64,000 bases of DNA from Raphanus sativus (GCF_000801105.2 NW_026615356.1:1-64000), one strand, 5' to 3'; counted from the stretch's first letter, positions 1 to 12,699 are shown. Program-made: numbers and translations. The notes: generated by a model from the sequence alone, not told the origin.

Positions 1-91
1 ACAATCTCTCATATTTAACTTGGATTCTCTTCTATTCTCTCTTAATCTCTCATCAATCTCTCAATACTATCTCTATTCTCTAAAAATCTCA
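1..91 (+). repeat. Tail of the 5' LTR of element E
   Basis: CT-rich LTR end that finishes in TCTCA just before the primer binding site. It matches the end of the 3' LTR at 20679-20769 almost base for base. Confidence 0.92.
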
Positions 92-107
92 TGGTATCAG
101 AGCCAGG
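92..107 (+). other. Primer binding site of element E (tRNA-iMet type)
   Basis: TGGTATCAGAGCCAGG follows the LTR end directly. TGGTATCAGAGC is the usual plant primer site complementary to the 3' end of initiator methionine tRNA. Confidence 0.9.
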
Positions 108-336
108 TTGGCTTTGGTATTGAGAGAAATCATTTTTTCATTCCGCAAATCTTGTGTTCTTGTTGCCTTATCTCTCTCTTGTGTTCTTGGTGATTCGGGA
201 AGACTTGCTACTATACTAAAGGTGTTATTGGTGCTTCTCCGAGAGTCTTTGTGGTCTTGAGGATAAGTTCTGGTGGTGTTTGAGTTTGGTTGCAAGATAG
301 AGCTTTTCAGGTCACGTGTGATACAAGCAAGAGAAG

Positions 337-2342
337 ATGGAGGGAAGCAACTTCAGCAAGCTAGTTACAGTTCCGGTTCAACTCAGGGAGGTTCAAACTA
401 TCTCTTGTTGGTCTCGGTTGTGAAAACGCCATTGGAAGGCTAGGGCTATGGAGTCACATCACTGATGATGAACCCGAGCCAGTGGCAAAAACTGAAGAAG
501 ATGGGAAGGGAAGCTCTCACGGATGCTGAGGAGAAGAAGAAGTGGATCCAGGAGGACTTGATGGCTTTCCGTGCTGCAAGGATCTCTAGAGATACCCTTA
601 CTTGAAGCCTACAGCTACTGCGAGACTCCCAACATCTATGGGACACTCTCATGAAGACTTTTGGGAATCTTTTCCAACATAAGCCGCGTGTTTGAGTTGA
701 AGAGAGCATTAACTCCATGAAGCAAGATGGAGGGAGCTCACCAAACACATGGGGAAGTTTGGATCTTTATGGTCGAGCTTGAAGCTTGAGACCCAACACC
801 ACTGACATGTCGGCTCTCATGGAGAGAAGGGAACAAGATCAGGTGTTTTGGGTATTGATGACACTTGATCCTTGCTACAAAGATGTCATCAAGCATATCT
901 TAAGGTCGCCTACTCTCCCAGCATGGAGGAAGTGTGTGCACAACTTCAGAAAGAGGAGGGATCTCTTGGTCTCTTTGGAGGAAGGGTGATCTTACCATGG
1001 CTCATCAGGCCGAGGAGATGCAAGCCAACAAGGCTGCATATAATGGCAAGAAGTATGAGAAGTATGAAGGGAACTGTGAGCATTGCAAGAAGTCGGGTCA
1101 CAAGAAGAATCAGTGTTGGTTACTCCACCCCCACCTGAAGCCGAGCAAGTTCAACAAAGATAGAGAAGCCAAGGCAAACCTTTCTACTGAAGCATCTGGG
1201 TGCTAGTTCATCCGGGCTGGTCAAACTGTGAATGTGGGTGAAGTGAAGGAGAGCTATGGCTTCTCATCAGCTAGTGGCAAGGATTGGACCAGGGAGTTGA
1301 TCACTAAGGCTGACATTGCATCACTCATCCGAGCCCTCAAGGAGTCTGGTAACAAAAATAAACATACTCTTGGTTTACTCTTATGCTGCTCATACTTTGC
1401 CTATTTACAATGCCTGATGTCTCTGATAAGATATTAGGACTGCTAGGAAGCATCTTGAGGAAATGAATCATCTAGGACTAATGTTGCTAGAATGTGCATA
1501 AACCATTGATCATTGATTCTGGTGATCTCATCACATGATTAGTGATGTTAAGTTGATAAAGACATGAACCTGCTCATGGCCATGTTTATGTGCCAATGTG
1601 ATCGGATCCCTATTAGAGGCTTGGCAAACTGAACTTGTTTAGTAAGGATTCTAAGCATTTTTCATGCCTGAGTTCACTTCAAATCTTTTATCTGTGAAAA
1701 GATGCACTAATGATCTTCATGCATGTTATCTTTAGTCCTAATGATGTGAAGTTTCAGGATATTAAAGCAGTAAGTTGATTGGGCAAGGAGCTACCAAAGG
1801 AGACCTTTATATGCTGGAAGACCTTGATCCCATTTCTAGTTCTTTTGTTTCTTTTAATTCTGTTTCTTTCCCTCAGTAAGGATGCATTGTGGCATGCTAG
1901 ACTAGGTCATCCTCATGATAGGGCTTTAAGCATTATGTTACCAGGTGTCATGTTTAAGAATAAGGAGTGTGAGGCATGTATTTTGGGGTAACATTGTAAG
2001 ACTGTGTTTCAAAGATCTTCTACTATCTATGAAAGTTGTTTTGATTTGATTCACTCTGATGTTTGGACTGCTCCTTGTTTCTCTCGTGATGGTTATAGAT
2101 TTTATGTCACCTTCATTGATAAAAATCCAAATACACCTGTTAACACTCATTAAATCAAAGGTATGGGTTCTTGATGCTTTTTAAAAATTTTCAAAGCTAT
2201 GTAACTAACCATTATCATGCCAAGATTAAGATTTCAGGTCTGATAATGGTGGAGAGTATACAAGCCATGCATTTCGAGATCACCTAGCTCATCATGGGAT
2301 ATTACACCAAACTAGCTTGCCCTTATACACCAACAAGTGGTG
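337..2342 (+). pseudogene. Decayed gag, protease and N-terminal integrase of Copia element E
   Basis: The ATG at 337 aligns with the gag start of A2 (60637). Short frames then follow the gag, the CCHC knuckle ([15 protein letters not shown], about 1075-1125), the aspartic protease, and the GAG-pre-integrase segment with [14 protein letters not shown] (about 1889-1930). The copy stops in the integrase at the insertion of F. It is broken by many one-base losses and gains compared with A2, for example around 390-420, 450-470, 590-600, 645, 710-735 and 1500-1640. At about 1669-1672 it reads MPEF where A and A2 have an amber codon. No intact product is possible. Confidence 0.85.
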
Positions 2343-2347
2343 TAGCT

Positions 2348-2925
2348 TGAGATTTTATGAAGATTAAAGGGGTTTGTGATGAGAATTAAGAACAAGAGTG
2401 AGTGATTAGAATCAAACCGAGAGAGAGAGATAAGAGAGAGGAGGAGTGTTGCGAGATTTAAGAGAGAAAGAGATTAGAGGATTCATATTTCCTTGATTAA
2501 AATAGTTAACATGATACATGGTTAAATAGCAAAATAGAGAAACAAGACAAAGAGAACTATAATAAACTAAGGTGGTCTTCTCTGCGCACTGATCCGAGAA
2601 AGGGACAGGTCTGGATGGAGAGAGACAGCTCCCAACGGCAAGGAGATCATTTGACTTCTTCATTATTTAATTGTGCAACTTGCTTTCTCCTTGTCTTCAC
2701 ACTCCAACGGTCGCCAGCTTCACTCCTCTTAGTTTACATATATTCTTCTTGTCTTTGAATAACTCTTCATGGCGAATTGATAGCTTGATACCCAGTATTG
2801 TACGGCCAGACTTGCCTCACAAGACTTGTGCTGATCAAGTGTTTCTTCATCCATCCGAGAGTCTTCATCTTCTTCTCTTCTTTGTTTCTCATGTCCATGC
2901 ATCCATTTATTGCTTCATGTCAACA
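2348..2925 (-). repeat. 3' LTR of element F
   Basis: Begins TGAGATTTTATG and ends CATGTCAACA on the plus strand. It matches the copy at 7562-8141 with a handful of one-base differences. Next to it (2926-2937) lies the complement of the purine tract CTTGAGGGGGAG. Confidence 0.93.
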
Positions 2926-3066
2926 CTCCCCCTCAAGCTTGACCATAGGAATTGATCAAGCTTGGAAACCATGAAGCATTCCCTCATTAAAACCTTTACT
3001 TGGAAAAACCACTTGGGATAAAAACCAAGCAAAGGAAAAAGAGTAGATCCTTCATGGCTAAGGGGA

Positions 3067-6000
3067 TCAGTGACAAGTGAGGTCTATGAGTCCAAGTTTA
3101 GGATGGATGAACTCACAGACCTTGCTGCTGGCCGCCTTGGTGAAGATATCAGCTAGTTGATCCTCACTCCTAGTGTAGCAAGGAAGTATCACTAGCTGCT
3201 CCACTGCTTGCCTCACTTTGTGGCAGTCCACTTCTATGTGCTTAGTCCTCTCATGGAAGACTGAGTTGCTTGCGATGTGTATTGCTGCTTGGTTGTCACA
3301 ATGCATGGTCATTGGTGTACTGATCTCAATGCCCAAATCCTTGAGTAGACCTTTGATCCATATCAGCTCACTGGTAAGTTTCCTCATTGCTCTATATTCT
3401 GCTTCAGCACTTGAACAAGATACCACCTTTTGCTTCTTGCTCTTCCAGGTTACCAAATTCCCTCCAATGAATGTGCAATAACCTGTGGTTGATCTCCTGT
3501 CTACTCTGTCTCCAGCCCATCAGCATCACAATATCCCACAACTTCAGTGCTCTTGTTACACGCCATCCAAACTCCTTGACCTGGCGCCTCTCTTAAGTAT
3601 CTTAAGATCCTCTCTACCATGTTCCAATGATGCACCTTAGGAGCTCCCATGTGTTGACTCACTTGATTCACAGCAAAGCACACATCTGGTCTGGTAATGG
3701 TTAAATAGATGAGCTTGCCCACCATTCTTCTATACTTCTTGACATCTTGAAATGGAGTAGCTTCATACTCCCCCTCTCGCAGCACCTTGTAGCCTTCTTC
3801 CAATGGTGTTTTGGCCTGTCTACTTCCAATGGTTCCTGCCTCATTCAAGATATCAAGTGTGTACTTCCTTTGAGATATGAACAGCCCCTCTTTAGAGCGG
3901 CAAAATTCAATCCCTAGGAAGTACTTTAACTCTCCCAAATCCTTAATATCAAAAGTAGACTTGAGAAAAGATTTAGTGGAGATGATACCTTCCTTGTTGC
4001 TACCAGTGATGATTATGTCATCAACATATACCAGTATGACTATGATACCTTCCTTGCTGGTGAGAGTGAAGAGAGAATGGTCTGCTTGAGACTTCACAAA
4101 GCCTCTTCCATTCAATGTTGAGCTTAGCTTGTGGTACCATGCTCTTGGAGATTGTTTCAATCCGTAGATGGCCTTCCTGAGTCTAAGCACATTTCCTGGT
4201 TTCACCATGTCTTCAAGGCCAGGAGGAGGTCTCATGTATACTTCATCATCTAACTCTCCTTGAAGAAATGCATTCTTCACATCCATTTGCCACAAGTCCC
4301 ACTCCAAGTTGACCGCAAGTGAGAGTAGAATCCTTATGGTGTGCAGTTTTGCCACTGGTGCAAACGTATCCAAGTAATCTTCACCATAACTTGAGTGTAG
4401 CCTCTTGCCACCAGTCTGGTTTTCTTTCCTCTCTGGCTTTCCATTGGCTCCATACTTGATTGTGAAGAGAAGCCGGCTTGTTACTGCTTTCTTTCCTTTG
4501 GGAAGCTCACTTTCAAAGTATGTTCCATTCTTTTCCATAGCTCCCATCTCATCTCCAACAGATGCACCCCACTCCTCATCTTGCATGGCCTTCATATGTC
4601 TTTGGAATCCATTCTTGATCCAACTCAGTGATGAAGGCTTGATGTTCTGCTGGTAGTGAGCTAGTGAGCATACTGCACTAATGGGATGTGCCACGGCTTT
4701 AGCATTGAAGTAAACCCTTGTGTTGATCCAATCTGAGGCTGGTTCTCCTGTTCCTTGTACTCCTTCTCAAGGTTTGTATCTGATCAGCTTGATTGTTGTC
4801 ACTTGGTTCCTCATGATTTTCAGTGGCTGCTTGTGGTTGTGATCCCATCTCTTCTTGATCATGAGATACTCCTGAGTTCTCTTCAGGCTGAGCTTGCGCA
4901 GATTGATCATTTCCATGGCCCCCCTCATGATCAGGATGAGATACTCCAACTTCTTCTACTACTTCTTCAGCAGCCCGAGTGGAGGTCTCCCTCACCTTTT
5001 CTGGTTCATTTGGTAGACTGATGCCAAGTCTCTCCATAATGATCCTCAGGTTGTTAGCTCTATCAGTGGCTGATTGAGAAAGATCCTTGAGTTCATCCCA
5101 ACTCTTCTCATCATAGTAGCCTGTTGATTCCATGAACTTAACATCCCTTGATACCAGAACTCTTCTAGTCTCTGGTACATAGCATTTGTAACCCTTCTGG
5201 TAAGTTGAATACCCAATGAACATTGCCTTTCTACTCTTGGCCTCCAGCTTGTTTCTAAGCTCTCCTGGAATCAAAACAAAGCACACACACCCAAACACAC
5301 GCAAGTGATCTATGGATGATTTAGTTTTGTTCAATACCTCATATGGAGTGCATTGTGAAGAACTCTTGTTGGCGTGCGGTTGATAAGATAAGCAGCAGTA
5401 ACCACTGCATCCCCCAAAACCTCTTAGGTACATTGGAGTGAAACATCATGCTCCTGGCCACTTCCATCAAGTGTCTATTCTTTCTTTCTGCCACACCATT
5501 TTGTTGAGGTGTGTAGGGACAACTGGTTTGATGTATGATTCCGTGTGAAGCTAAGTGTTGTTTGAAGGCTGTGCTAGTGTATTCACCACCATTATCTGAT
5601 CTAAGAATTTTAATCTTGACATTGAAATGGTTAGTGACATAATTCTGAAAATTTTTAAAGGCTTCTAGCACCCTATCTTTTGATTGCAGCAAGGTGATCC
5701 AAGTATACTTAGACTTTTCATCTATAAAAGTCACAAATACTTATGCTGTTCTCTAGATAAACATGGGGCAGTCCAAACATCAGAATGGATTAAATCAAAG
5801 CAATATCATAGATGGTCATTGATTTAGGAAACACATTTCTACAATGTTTTCCTTATACAAGCCTCACAATCGCTTTTAAAAGAAATACTAGGCAACAGGA
5901 TGTTCAAAGCATGAGAATGAGGATGTCCTAGTCTAGCATGCCATATTACATCTTTAGGGAATTCAGAAACAGAATTAAAATAGCAAGATAATCAGAAGCT

Positions 6001-7435
6001 GGTCTTGTGTCCTCAAGCAAGTACAAGTCTCCCTTGGTAACACCTTTGCCAAGCAACTTACTAGAATCAATATCCTGAAAATACACACTGTTAGGCTTGA
6101 AAGTAACTTGACAATTCAAATCATTAGTCACCCTTTTAACCGACAGCAAGTTAGATGCAAATGTGGGCATATAAAAAGCTTTAGACACTTTGTCAACAGT
6201 TTGAGATCACCTACTCCTTCTATTGGAATTTTATCTCCATTGGCTATCATCACATTTCCTAAGGCAGGTTCAATGTTTTTAATCAAGCTTAAATCACTAA
6301 TCATATGGTGTGATGCACCAGATCAATAATTAGAGGTTTAGCAGTTTTAAAAACACTCATAGAACTACCAACAATGTGAGATGCACTAAGAGAAGTACAA
6401 AGAGTTTTAGGTATACCAGATTCTTTTAAGGCCTTGATGAGAGCACTTAAGTCAGACTTTGTGATGATCTCATCTAGATTGGCCCTTGGTGTAGCATATT
6501 ACTGATGCAGAGGTCATGGCACTCCCCACGCCACTGTTGCTTGCTCCCATAGGGTGTGGTGTAGTTGGCTCTGCTCCCTCAGTTGAGAGATTGGCTCTTG
6601 CATCCTGGTGCTGGGGGCGAGTCTCTCTGAACTTGTTTGGCTTCAAGTGAGGATGGAGAAGCCAGCACTTGTCCTTTAGGTGACCTTCTTCTTGCAAATG
6701 GTCACAGATCAAGGCTTTCTTCTCCTCTTGCTTGTATGCCTTGTTAGCCACAGCTTCTTCAGCTTGGTGCGCCATGTTTAGGTCTCCTTTGTTGCCAAAT
6801 AGCCCACTGAACCTTCCTCCTTCTGGATTTGAGCACATACTTCATCCAAGTCAGGAAGCTTGTCAGATCTCAAGATATGCTTAATCAAGCTACCATAAGA
6901 TGGGCTGAGAGTGAGCAGCAGTCCAAACACTTTATCCTCTTCACGCCTGGTTAAGAGAGTGGTAGGATCAGTTGTGTGTGGCCTTAGTATCTCCATCTCT
7001 GCCCAAAGAGACCTGAACTTGCCAAAGTGAGGTTGGAACTCCCCATCTCCTTGGTTGAGAGCGCCAATGGCCTTTTCACTTCAAATACTCTAGTGAGGTT
7101 GGAACATTTCCATACACTTTGTAGAGAGTATCCCACAGCTGCTTGGTAGTCTCACAATATGAGTAAGACTCCATTATTGCTGGTTCAAGAGAGCTGAGGA
7201 GAGCTGAGAGCACCATGAGATCTTCTTGATTCCATTTGTCTTCATCAGCTACCACCACCACCTCTTTTCCATCTTCTCCTTGAGTGGTTTGTTTTGGAGC
7301 AGCCTCTGTTGTGGCATACTTCCTAAACCTCTTCCACCAAGGGCTCTCTTCACCTCCTTGCCCAAAGAGGTAGTTAACCCCCTTCAAGGTCACAGGTATG
7401 TTGAGATGTTTGTTGTTGTTGTTGTTTTCTTCCAT
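3067..7435 (-). pseudogene. Frameshifted gag-pol of Copia element F
   Basis: Read on the minus strand from 7435, the segments are gag (7435-6470), protease/GAG-pre-integrase (about 6350-5880), integrase (5734-5339), linker (5433-4699), reverse transcriptase (4694-3501, with YVDDIIITG) and RNase H (3456-3067, with SSAEAEYRAM and DNQAAIHIASN). They lie in different frames, so at least five indels separate them. The integrase keeps RSDNGGEY and [10 protein letters not shown]. The zinc knuckle has lost its second cysteine: CDHL replaces CEHC through two compensating indels. The order PR-IN-RT-RH is that of Copia. The element is dead without help. Confidence 0.9.
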
Positions 7436-7549
7436 TTTTCTTCAACTCGCCAAGAACACTTCAAGAACAGGAGAGAGAATTTTAAAAGAAAGGGATTTAA
7501 CAAGAACAGAGTGTTTGCGGAAGTTAGATTCGGTTTCAAGAGCTTTGTT

Positions 7550-7561
7550 GCTCTGATACCA
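7550..7561 (-). other. Primer binding site of element F (tRNA-iMet type)
   Basis: The minus strand reads TGGTATCAGAGC immediately next to the LTR that begins at 7562. Confidence 0.9.
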
Positions 7562-8141
7562 TGAGATTTTATGAAGATTAAAGGAGGTTTGTGATGAGAA
7601 TTAAGAACAAGAGTGAGTGATTAGAATCAAACCGAGAGAGAGAGATAAGAGAGAGAGGAGTGTTGCGAGATTTAAGAGAGAAAGAGATAGAGGAATTCAT
7701 ATTTCCTTGATTAAAATAGTTAACATGATACATGGTTAAATAGCAAAAATAGAGAAACAAGACAAAGAGAACTATAATAAACTAAGGTGGTCTTCTCTGC
7801 GCACTGATCCGAGAAAGGGACAGGTCTGGATGGAGAGAGACAGCTCCCAACGGCAAGGAGATCATGTGACTTCTTCATTATTTAATTGTGCAAACTTGCT
7901 TCTCCTTGTCTTCACACTCCAACGGTCGCCAGCTTCACTCCTCTTAGTTTACATATATTCTTTTGTCTTTGAATAACTCTTCATGGCGAATTGATAGCTT
8001 GATACCCAAGTATTGTACGGCCAGACTTGCCTCACAAGACTTGTGCTGATCAAGTGTTTCTTCATCCATCCGAGAGTCTTCATCTTCTTTCTCTTCTTTG
8101 TTTCTCATGTCCATGCATCCATTTATTGCTTCATGTCAACA
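7562..8141 (-). repeat. 5' LTR of element F
   Basis: 580-bp copy of 2348-2925, in the same orientation, adjoining the primer binding site. Confidence 0.93.
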
Positions 8142-8146
8142 TAGCT

Positions 8147-10544
8147 GAGAGGAAGAACAGGCACCTCAATGGAGGTGGCTCGGTCATTAATGTTCCACAA
8201 GAGTGTTCCAAAGAGGTATTGGAGTGATGCTGTTATATCTGCTTGTTATCTGATCAACAGGATGCCAACCAGAATACTTCAAGATCAATCTCCTTTTGAG
8301 GTTCTCAACAAGAGTAAACCAAGCCTGGATCATCTGAGGACATTTGGGTGTGTGTGCTATGTATTGGTACCCGGGAGCTGAGAAACAACTAGAACCTAAG
8401 AGCACCAAGGCTATGCTTATTGGTTACTCAACTAGTCAGAAGGATACAAATGCTTTGATCCTGATGCTAGAAGAGTCTTGGTGTCTCGGATGTCAAGTTT
8501 ATGGAGGAGCAAGGGTATTATGATGGGAAGAATTGGGAAGAGCTAGAGGATCTATCCCAACCATCAGACAGAGCTGCTAGCTTGAGAAACATTTTTGAGG
8601 GTCTTGGCATTGGAGTGTCCCAGGATCAGAGTAGGGCAACAAGAACCTACACCAGTTACTGCTGAAGAACCATCCCACTTTGATCATGAGGGGGGAAGTG
8701 AATCAGAAGCAAGAATCAAGAAGATGAAGGCGTTGGTGCTGAAGGTCTAGAAGAACAAAGCTCTGATTCTCCTGACCAAAGTGGAGAGGATTCAGCAAGA
8801 AGAGATCAGGAAGCTGGAGAACCAGTTCAGATACAAGAAGAAGAAGCTAGTGAGGAACAAGTAGCAGTTCCTTTTGAGGAGAAGCACACGGGTGAGAAGA
8901 GATGCTTCCAACTGGGTAAACACAAGAGTGTACTACAATGCCCAGGCTGTGGAGCATCCCTCTCAAGCTGTGTGTTCCTTTGCTGAGTTCCCGGAAGAAC
9001 ATTGTGCCTTTCAAGTAAGCTTAGATGAGAGCTATGTGCCAAGAAGCTATGAAGAAGCAATGTTGATTCAAGAGTGGAGGGATTCAGTCAATGCTGAGGC
9101 AGATGCCATGATCAAGAATGATACATGGTATGAAAGCAAGTTACCTAAAGGAAGAGGGCAGTATCATGCAAATGGATCTTTACCATAAAGTATCTACCTA
9201 ATGGTAAGATAGATAGGAGGAAGACTAGACTGGTGGCAAGAGGGTTTACACAAACCTATGGTGAGGATTACATAGACACATTTTGCTCCAGTCGCCAAGC
9301 TTCATACTATCAGAGTAGTGCTATCACTTGCTGTCAACCTTGAGTGGGATCTATGGCAAATAGATGTGAAGAATGCCTTTCTTCAGGGGGAGCTTGAAGA
9401 TGAAGTCTACATGTTACCACCACCAGGAATGGAAGGGATGGTAAAACCAGGAAATGTGTTAAGACTGAAGAAAGCTATCTATGGGTTGAAGCAATCACCA
9501 AGGGCTTGGTATCACAAGCTCAGCACCACTCTGAATGGTAAAGGATTCAGAAAAGTGTGAGTTGGATCACACACTCTTCACCTTGGTTACACCAGGAGGT
9601 ATCATTGTTATTCTTGTATATGTTGATGATATTATCATCATTGGTTCTGATAAAACAGGTATACAAGAAACCAAGGAGTATCTCAAGTCTGTCTTTGACA
9701 TAAAAGACTTGGGAGAGATGAAATATTTCCTTGGGATTGAGTTATGCAGGTCTAAGGAAGGATTATTCATATCTCAAAGAAAATATGCACTTGATCTTTT
9801 GAAAGATGCAGTTGCTTATGGAGGAAAGACAGCAAAGATGCCCATGGAAGATGGGTACAAGATTCCAAGAGAGGGGAGATGGAAGATAGCAAGCCATTTC
9901 ATGATCCAAGTTGTATAGGAAGCTTGTGGGGAAGCTGATCTACCTTACTATCACTCGGCCAGACATATGCTTTGCAGTGAATCAAGTCAGCCAGCATATG
10001 CAACAACCAAAGGAGCACCATTGGAGAATGGTGGAGAGAGTGCTCATGTATCTCAATGGAACTCAAGGGTTAGGAGTATGGATGGGATGCAACAAGAGTA
10101 CTGAAGTAGTTGGCTATTGTGATGCTGATTGGGCCGGTGATAGGTGGAACATGGTTTACTTGGAAGAGCAAGAAGCAGAAGGTGGTCTCATGTTCGAGTG
10201 CTGAAGCCGAGTATAGCGCTATGCTGAAGCTTACCAATGAGTTGGTGTGGATCAAAGGGATTCTGAAGCACTTGGAGATTGAGCAAGCAACTCCAATGAC
10301 CATGCATTGTGACAATCAAGCCGCCATACACATTGCTACTAACTCTGTGTTTCATGAAAGGACAAAACACATTGAGGTTGATTGTCACAAGGTAAGGCAG
10401 ATGATAGTCTTGGGAGTGATCTTGCCATGTTACACTAGAAGTGAAGATCAGTTGGCAGATGTATTCACCAAGGCAGCAAGACAAAAGACAATGGAGTCCA
10501 TACACATCAGGTTAGGACTCATTGATCTTACACCCATTCACTAG
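8147..10544 (+). pseudogene. Decayed C-terminal integrase, reverse transcriptase and RNase H of element E
   Basis: E continues after F at ERKNRH of the integrase core and ends with LGLIDLTPIH before the 3' untranslated region. The reverse transcriptase motifs [16 protein letters not shown] (about 9364-9412) and YVDDIIIIGS (about 9615-9650) and the RNase H motifs GYCDADWAGD, SSAEAEY and DNQAAIHIATN remain. Several one-base changes break the frame, for example near 8190, 8395, 9150, 9285, 9550, 9890 and 10145. Around 10145 a segment between AGD and TWKSKKQ is lost compared with A (59215-59290). Confidence 0.87.
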
Positions 10545-10674
10545 TCCCTGATCATGAGGTCTTTACTCTTTTTCCCTCATCAAAGTTTTGTCCCAATGGG
10601 TTTTCTTTGATGAGGTTTTTAATGAGGAAGATCTCATGGTCCTTCCAAGCTCGCCTTGTTCCACATGGTCAAGC

Positions 10675-10685
10675 TTGAGGGGGAG
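10675..10685 (+). other. Polypurine tract of element E
   Basis: TTGAGGGGGAG directly before the LTR start TGTTGAAATG. The same tract precedes the LTR at 59815. Confidence 0.85.
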
Positions 10686-10734
10686 TGTTGAAATGTGGTG
10701 AGAAGAGATGATGAATACTTTGATATAAAAGAAG
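10686..10734 (+). repeat. First 49 bp of the 3' LTR of element E, interrupted by H
   Basis: TGTTGAAATGTGGTGAG matches the LTR starts at 29994 and 59815. The LTR resumes at 20248 after element H. The 5-mers flanking H are AGAAG and AAAAG, a target duplication with one change. Confidence 0.88.
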
Positions 10735-11734
10735 TGGTGTGATCTTGATCAGGCTCAAACTTAAGAGATGGGATCCAATGTATGGACAAGCTAAGCAACT
10801 GATCAATTCTTGGCTTAATGGACAGTTTCATGGTCTTATTGGCATGATCTATGAGGTTCTGGATAGAGAGAAGAGAAGAACTCTTGGTACTGCATGGAAA
10901 CAACTTGAACAAGAAGGATTCAACCAGCTGAGCTTCACAGGAGCTATGGATATCATTCCCCACGTCCAAGTATGTATGAAGAACAAGGAAAACATGTCAG
11001 GAAGTTTTTGGATTGAGTTTGATTTGAAGTTAAGCGAAATAAGGCTTTTTCGGCCCAAAAGGAGAGCTGCAACTGTAATCTTGATCCACTTGCTTTCTTG
11101 CTGGACCAACATCACGTGGAGGATCAAAAGACCATCAGGAGACACTCAAAGATCAAGTTCAAGTCGTGGCCTATCATAAACCAAAGAAGAACCAGCTTGT
11201 TGGTTTAATGTTATTTCTGTGTAATTGATTTCATTTAAATTAAACCAAGTTTTAATAGAATTAGGATTAGACCAGTAATAAACCAATTTGAAATTGGATT
11301 AGGAATAGAATTAAACTAAACCATTCTGGTTTAGGATTAGGGTAGTTTGGCGTTTTCTTTTCTATTTATTCTGTACGCAGCTTTTGGAGAATGAATCAAT
11401 CGACATTTTTTTATCTTCTTTGTTTTGAGTTTTCTCTCAATTCTGCTGGTGTGTAATATCCAGCCTTGGAGTATCAGGAGACGAGTCATCCCTCTTGTGT
11501 CCCACATCAATCCACATACCTTGATACAGATTGAGTCTTTGATTCTCTGTTTGCAAGGATTATCTTCTGTGATCCATCTTAGACAATACAGGGTGATCCT
11601 GTGTCTGTGGAGCAGAAAAGAACATCTTTAGAGCATCCCATAGCTCTGAGGAGAAGACCATATTCATCATCTATCATCCACCCACGCCCCCTTCAAGAGA
11701 TCCAGGGAGAGACAGCCATTCAAGGGTTTCACCA
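10735..11734 (+). repeat. 5' LTR of element H
   Basis: 1000 bp with the short inverted ends TGGTG and CACCA. Its first about 440 bases are open in the frame that forms the C-terminus of the H protein in the 3' LTR. AT-rich tracts with TTTAAATTAAACC-like repeats lie at about 11230-11340. Confidence 0.92.
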
Positions 11735-11736
11735 AG

Positions 11737-11748
11737 TGGTATCAGAGC
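11737..11748 (+). other. Primer binding site of element H (tRNA-iMet type)
   Basis: TGGTATCAGAGC, two bases after the LTR end. Confidence 0.88.
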
Positions 11749-11827
11749 CTCTTGAAGGTTAGGGTTTGAATTTTTCACCTAGGAGCACGAAATCTATCAG
11801 TTAGGAAGCAGTATTCTATGTCTGGAT

Positions 11828-12145
11828 ATGGAGAAGAGTTTTACAATTCCATGCTTCTATGGGAAGATTGATACAGAGGCATACTTTGATTGGGAAAAGA
11901 AGGTGGAGTTTCTCTTTGGACTCCAATACCACACTGAAAAGAAAAAGGTATGTCTAGCAGTCACTGGACTCTGTGGAAGTGCATTCTCATGGTGGCAAAG
12001 AGTTTCTCAGACTAGGAGATTTGAAAAAAAATCACAAATTACTTCATGGGTTGAGATGAAGAGCTTGATGAGGAAGAGGTTTGTGTCACAGTGGAAACTT
12101 CCTGAAATAAAGCCAGAAGCATCAACAAAGCTTACTACTTTAGAA
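11828..12145 (+). CDS. N-terminal part of the H protein: Gypsy-type gag domain (split by insertion of G)
   Basis: ATG at 11828. The first 106 codons match the plant Gypsy gag pattern: FYGKIDTEAYFDWEKKVEF (residues about 10-28), then CLAVTGLCGSAFSWWQRV and MKSLMRKRFVSQW. Compare [16 protein letters not shown] in element I. The domain stops early and no CCHC zinc knuckle follows. After removal of G and one copy of its TAGAA duplication, the frame continues without a stop at 18187, so this is the first part of one protein of about 607 residues. Nucleic acid binding and particle assembly are inferred from the gag family only. Confidence 0.75.
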
Positions 12146-12149
12146 TATT

Positions 12150-12541
12150 GAGCTGAGAAGTCAGAATGTAAACAAGATGGAATAAAGAAGCAATGAGAAG
12201 TAAAGAGAGCGCAGCAACTTGATTTATCAACATTCCATGCAAGTCCTTGTGTTACAAGTCATTCCGTACAACCCAAGCTTACCTTGGAAGGCAAGACTTG
12301 GAGGGAACTCGTCAACTTGAGCAAAGGAGAGCAAGGAGACCGTTGGAGCTGAGAAGTCAGAATGTAAACAAGATGGAATAAAGAAGCAATGAGAAGTAAA
12401 GAGAGCGCAGCAACTTGATTTATCAACATTCCATGCAAGTCCTTGTGTTACAAGTCATTCCGTACAACCCAAGCTTACCTTGGAAGGCAAGACTTGGAGG
12501 GAACTCGTCAACTTGAGCAAAGGAGAGCAAGGAGACCGTTG
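12150..12541 (+). repeat. Tandem duplication (2 x 196 bp) within the G 5' LTR
   Basis: Two head-to-tail copies that start GAGCTGAGAAG. They look identical base for base. Confidence 0.9.
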
Positions 12542-12699
12542 GAGACAAGTTGACAAAGTTTGAACAGAAATGGGCAAGTCACATGTTCTGTTTAAGGGAG
12601 AGAGAGCCGTTAATGACCAGTCACTCTCACTGCATTTCTTTATTATATCTCATTTGTTGCCTACTGATTTAATCTTGTTTATTCTGATTGTCTTCGTAT

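Larger units (their letters stand above)
2348..8141 (-). mobile_element. Element F: Copia LTR retrotransposon inserted in E
   Basis: It runs TGAGATTT to GTCAACA with near-identical ends of 578 and 580 bp, and is flanked by the 5-bp duplication TAGCT (2343-2347 and 8142-8146). E's integrase resumes exactly after it. The sense strand is minus: primer site at 7550-7561, purine tract at 2926-2937. The coding region is frameshifted throughout. It is related to G and, more distantly, to the E/A family. Confidence 0.95.

Noticed and set aside
11425..11631. 68-residue frame, also at 19938-20144
   Set aside because: Lies within the H LTRs and is repeated only with them. No recognisable domain.
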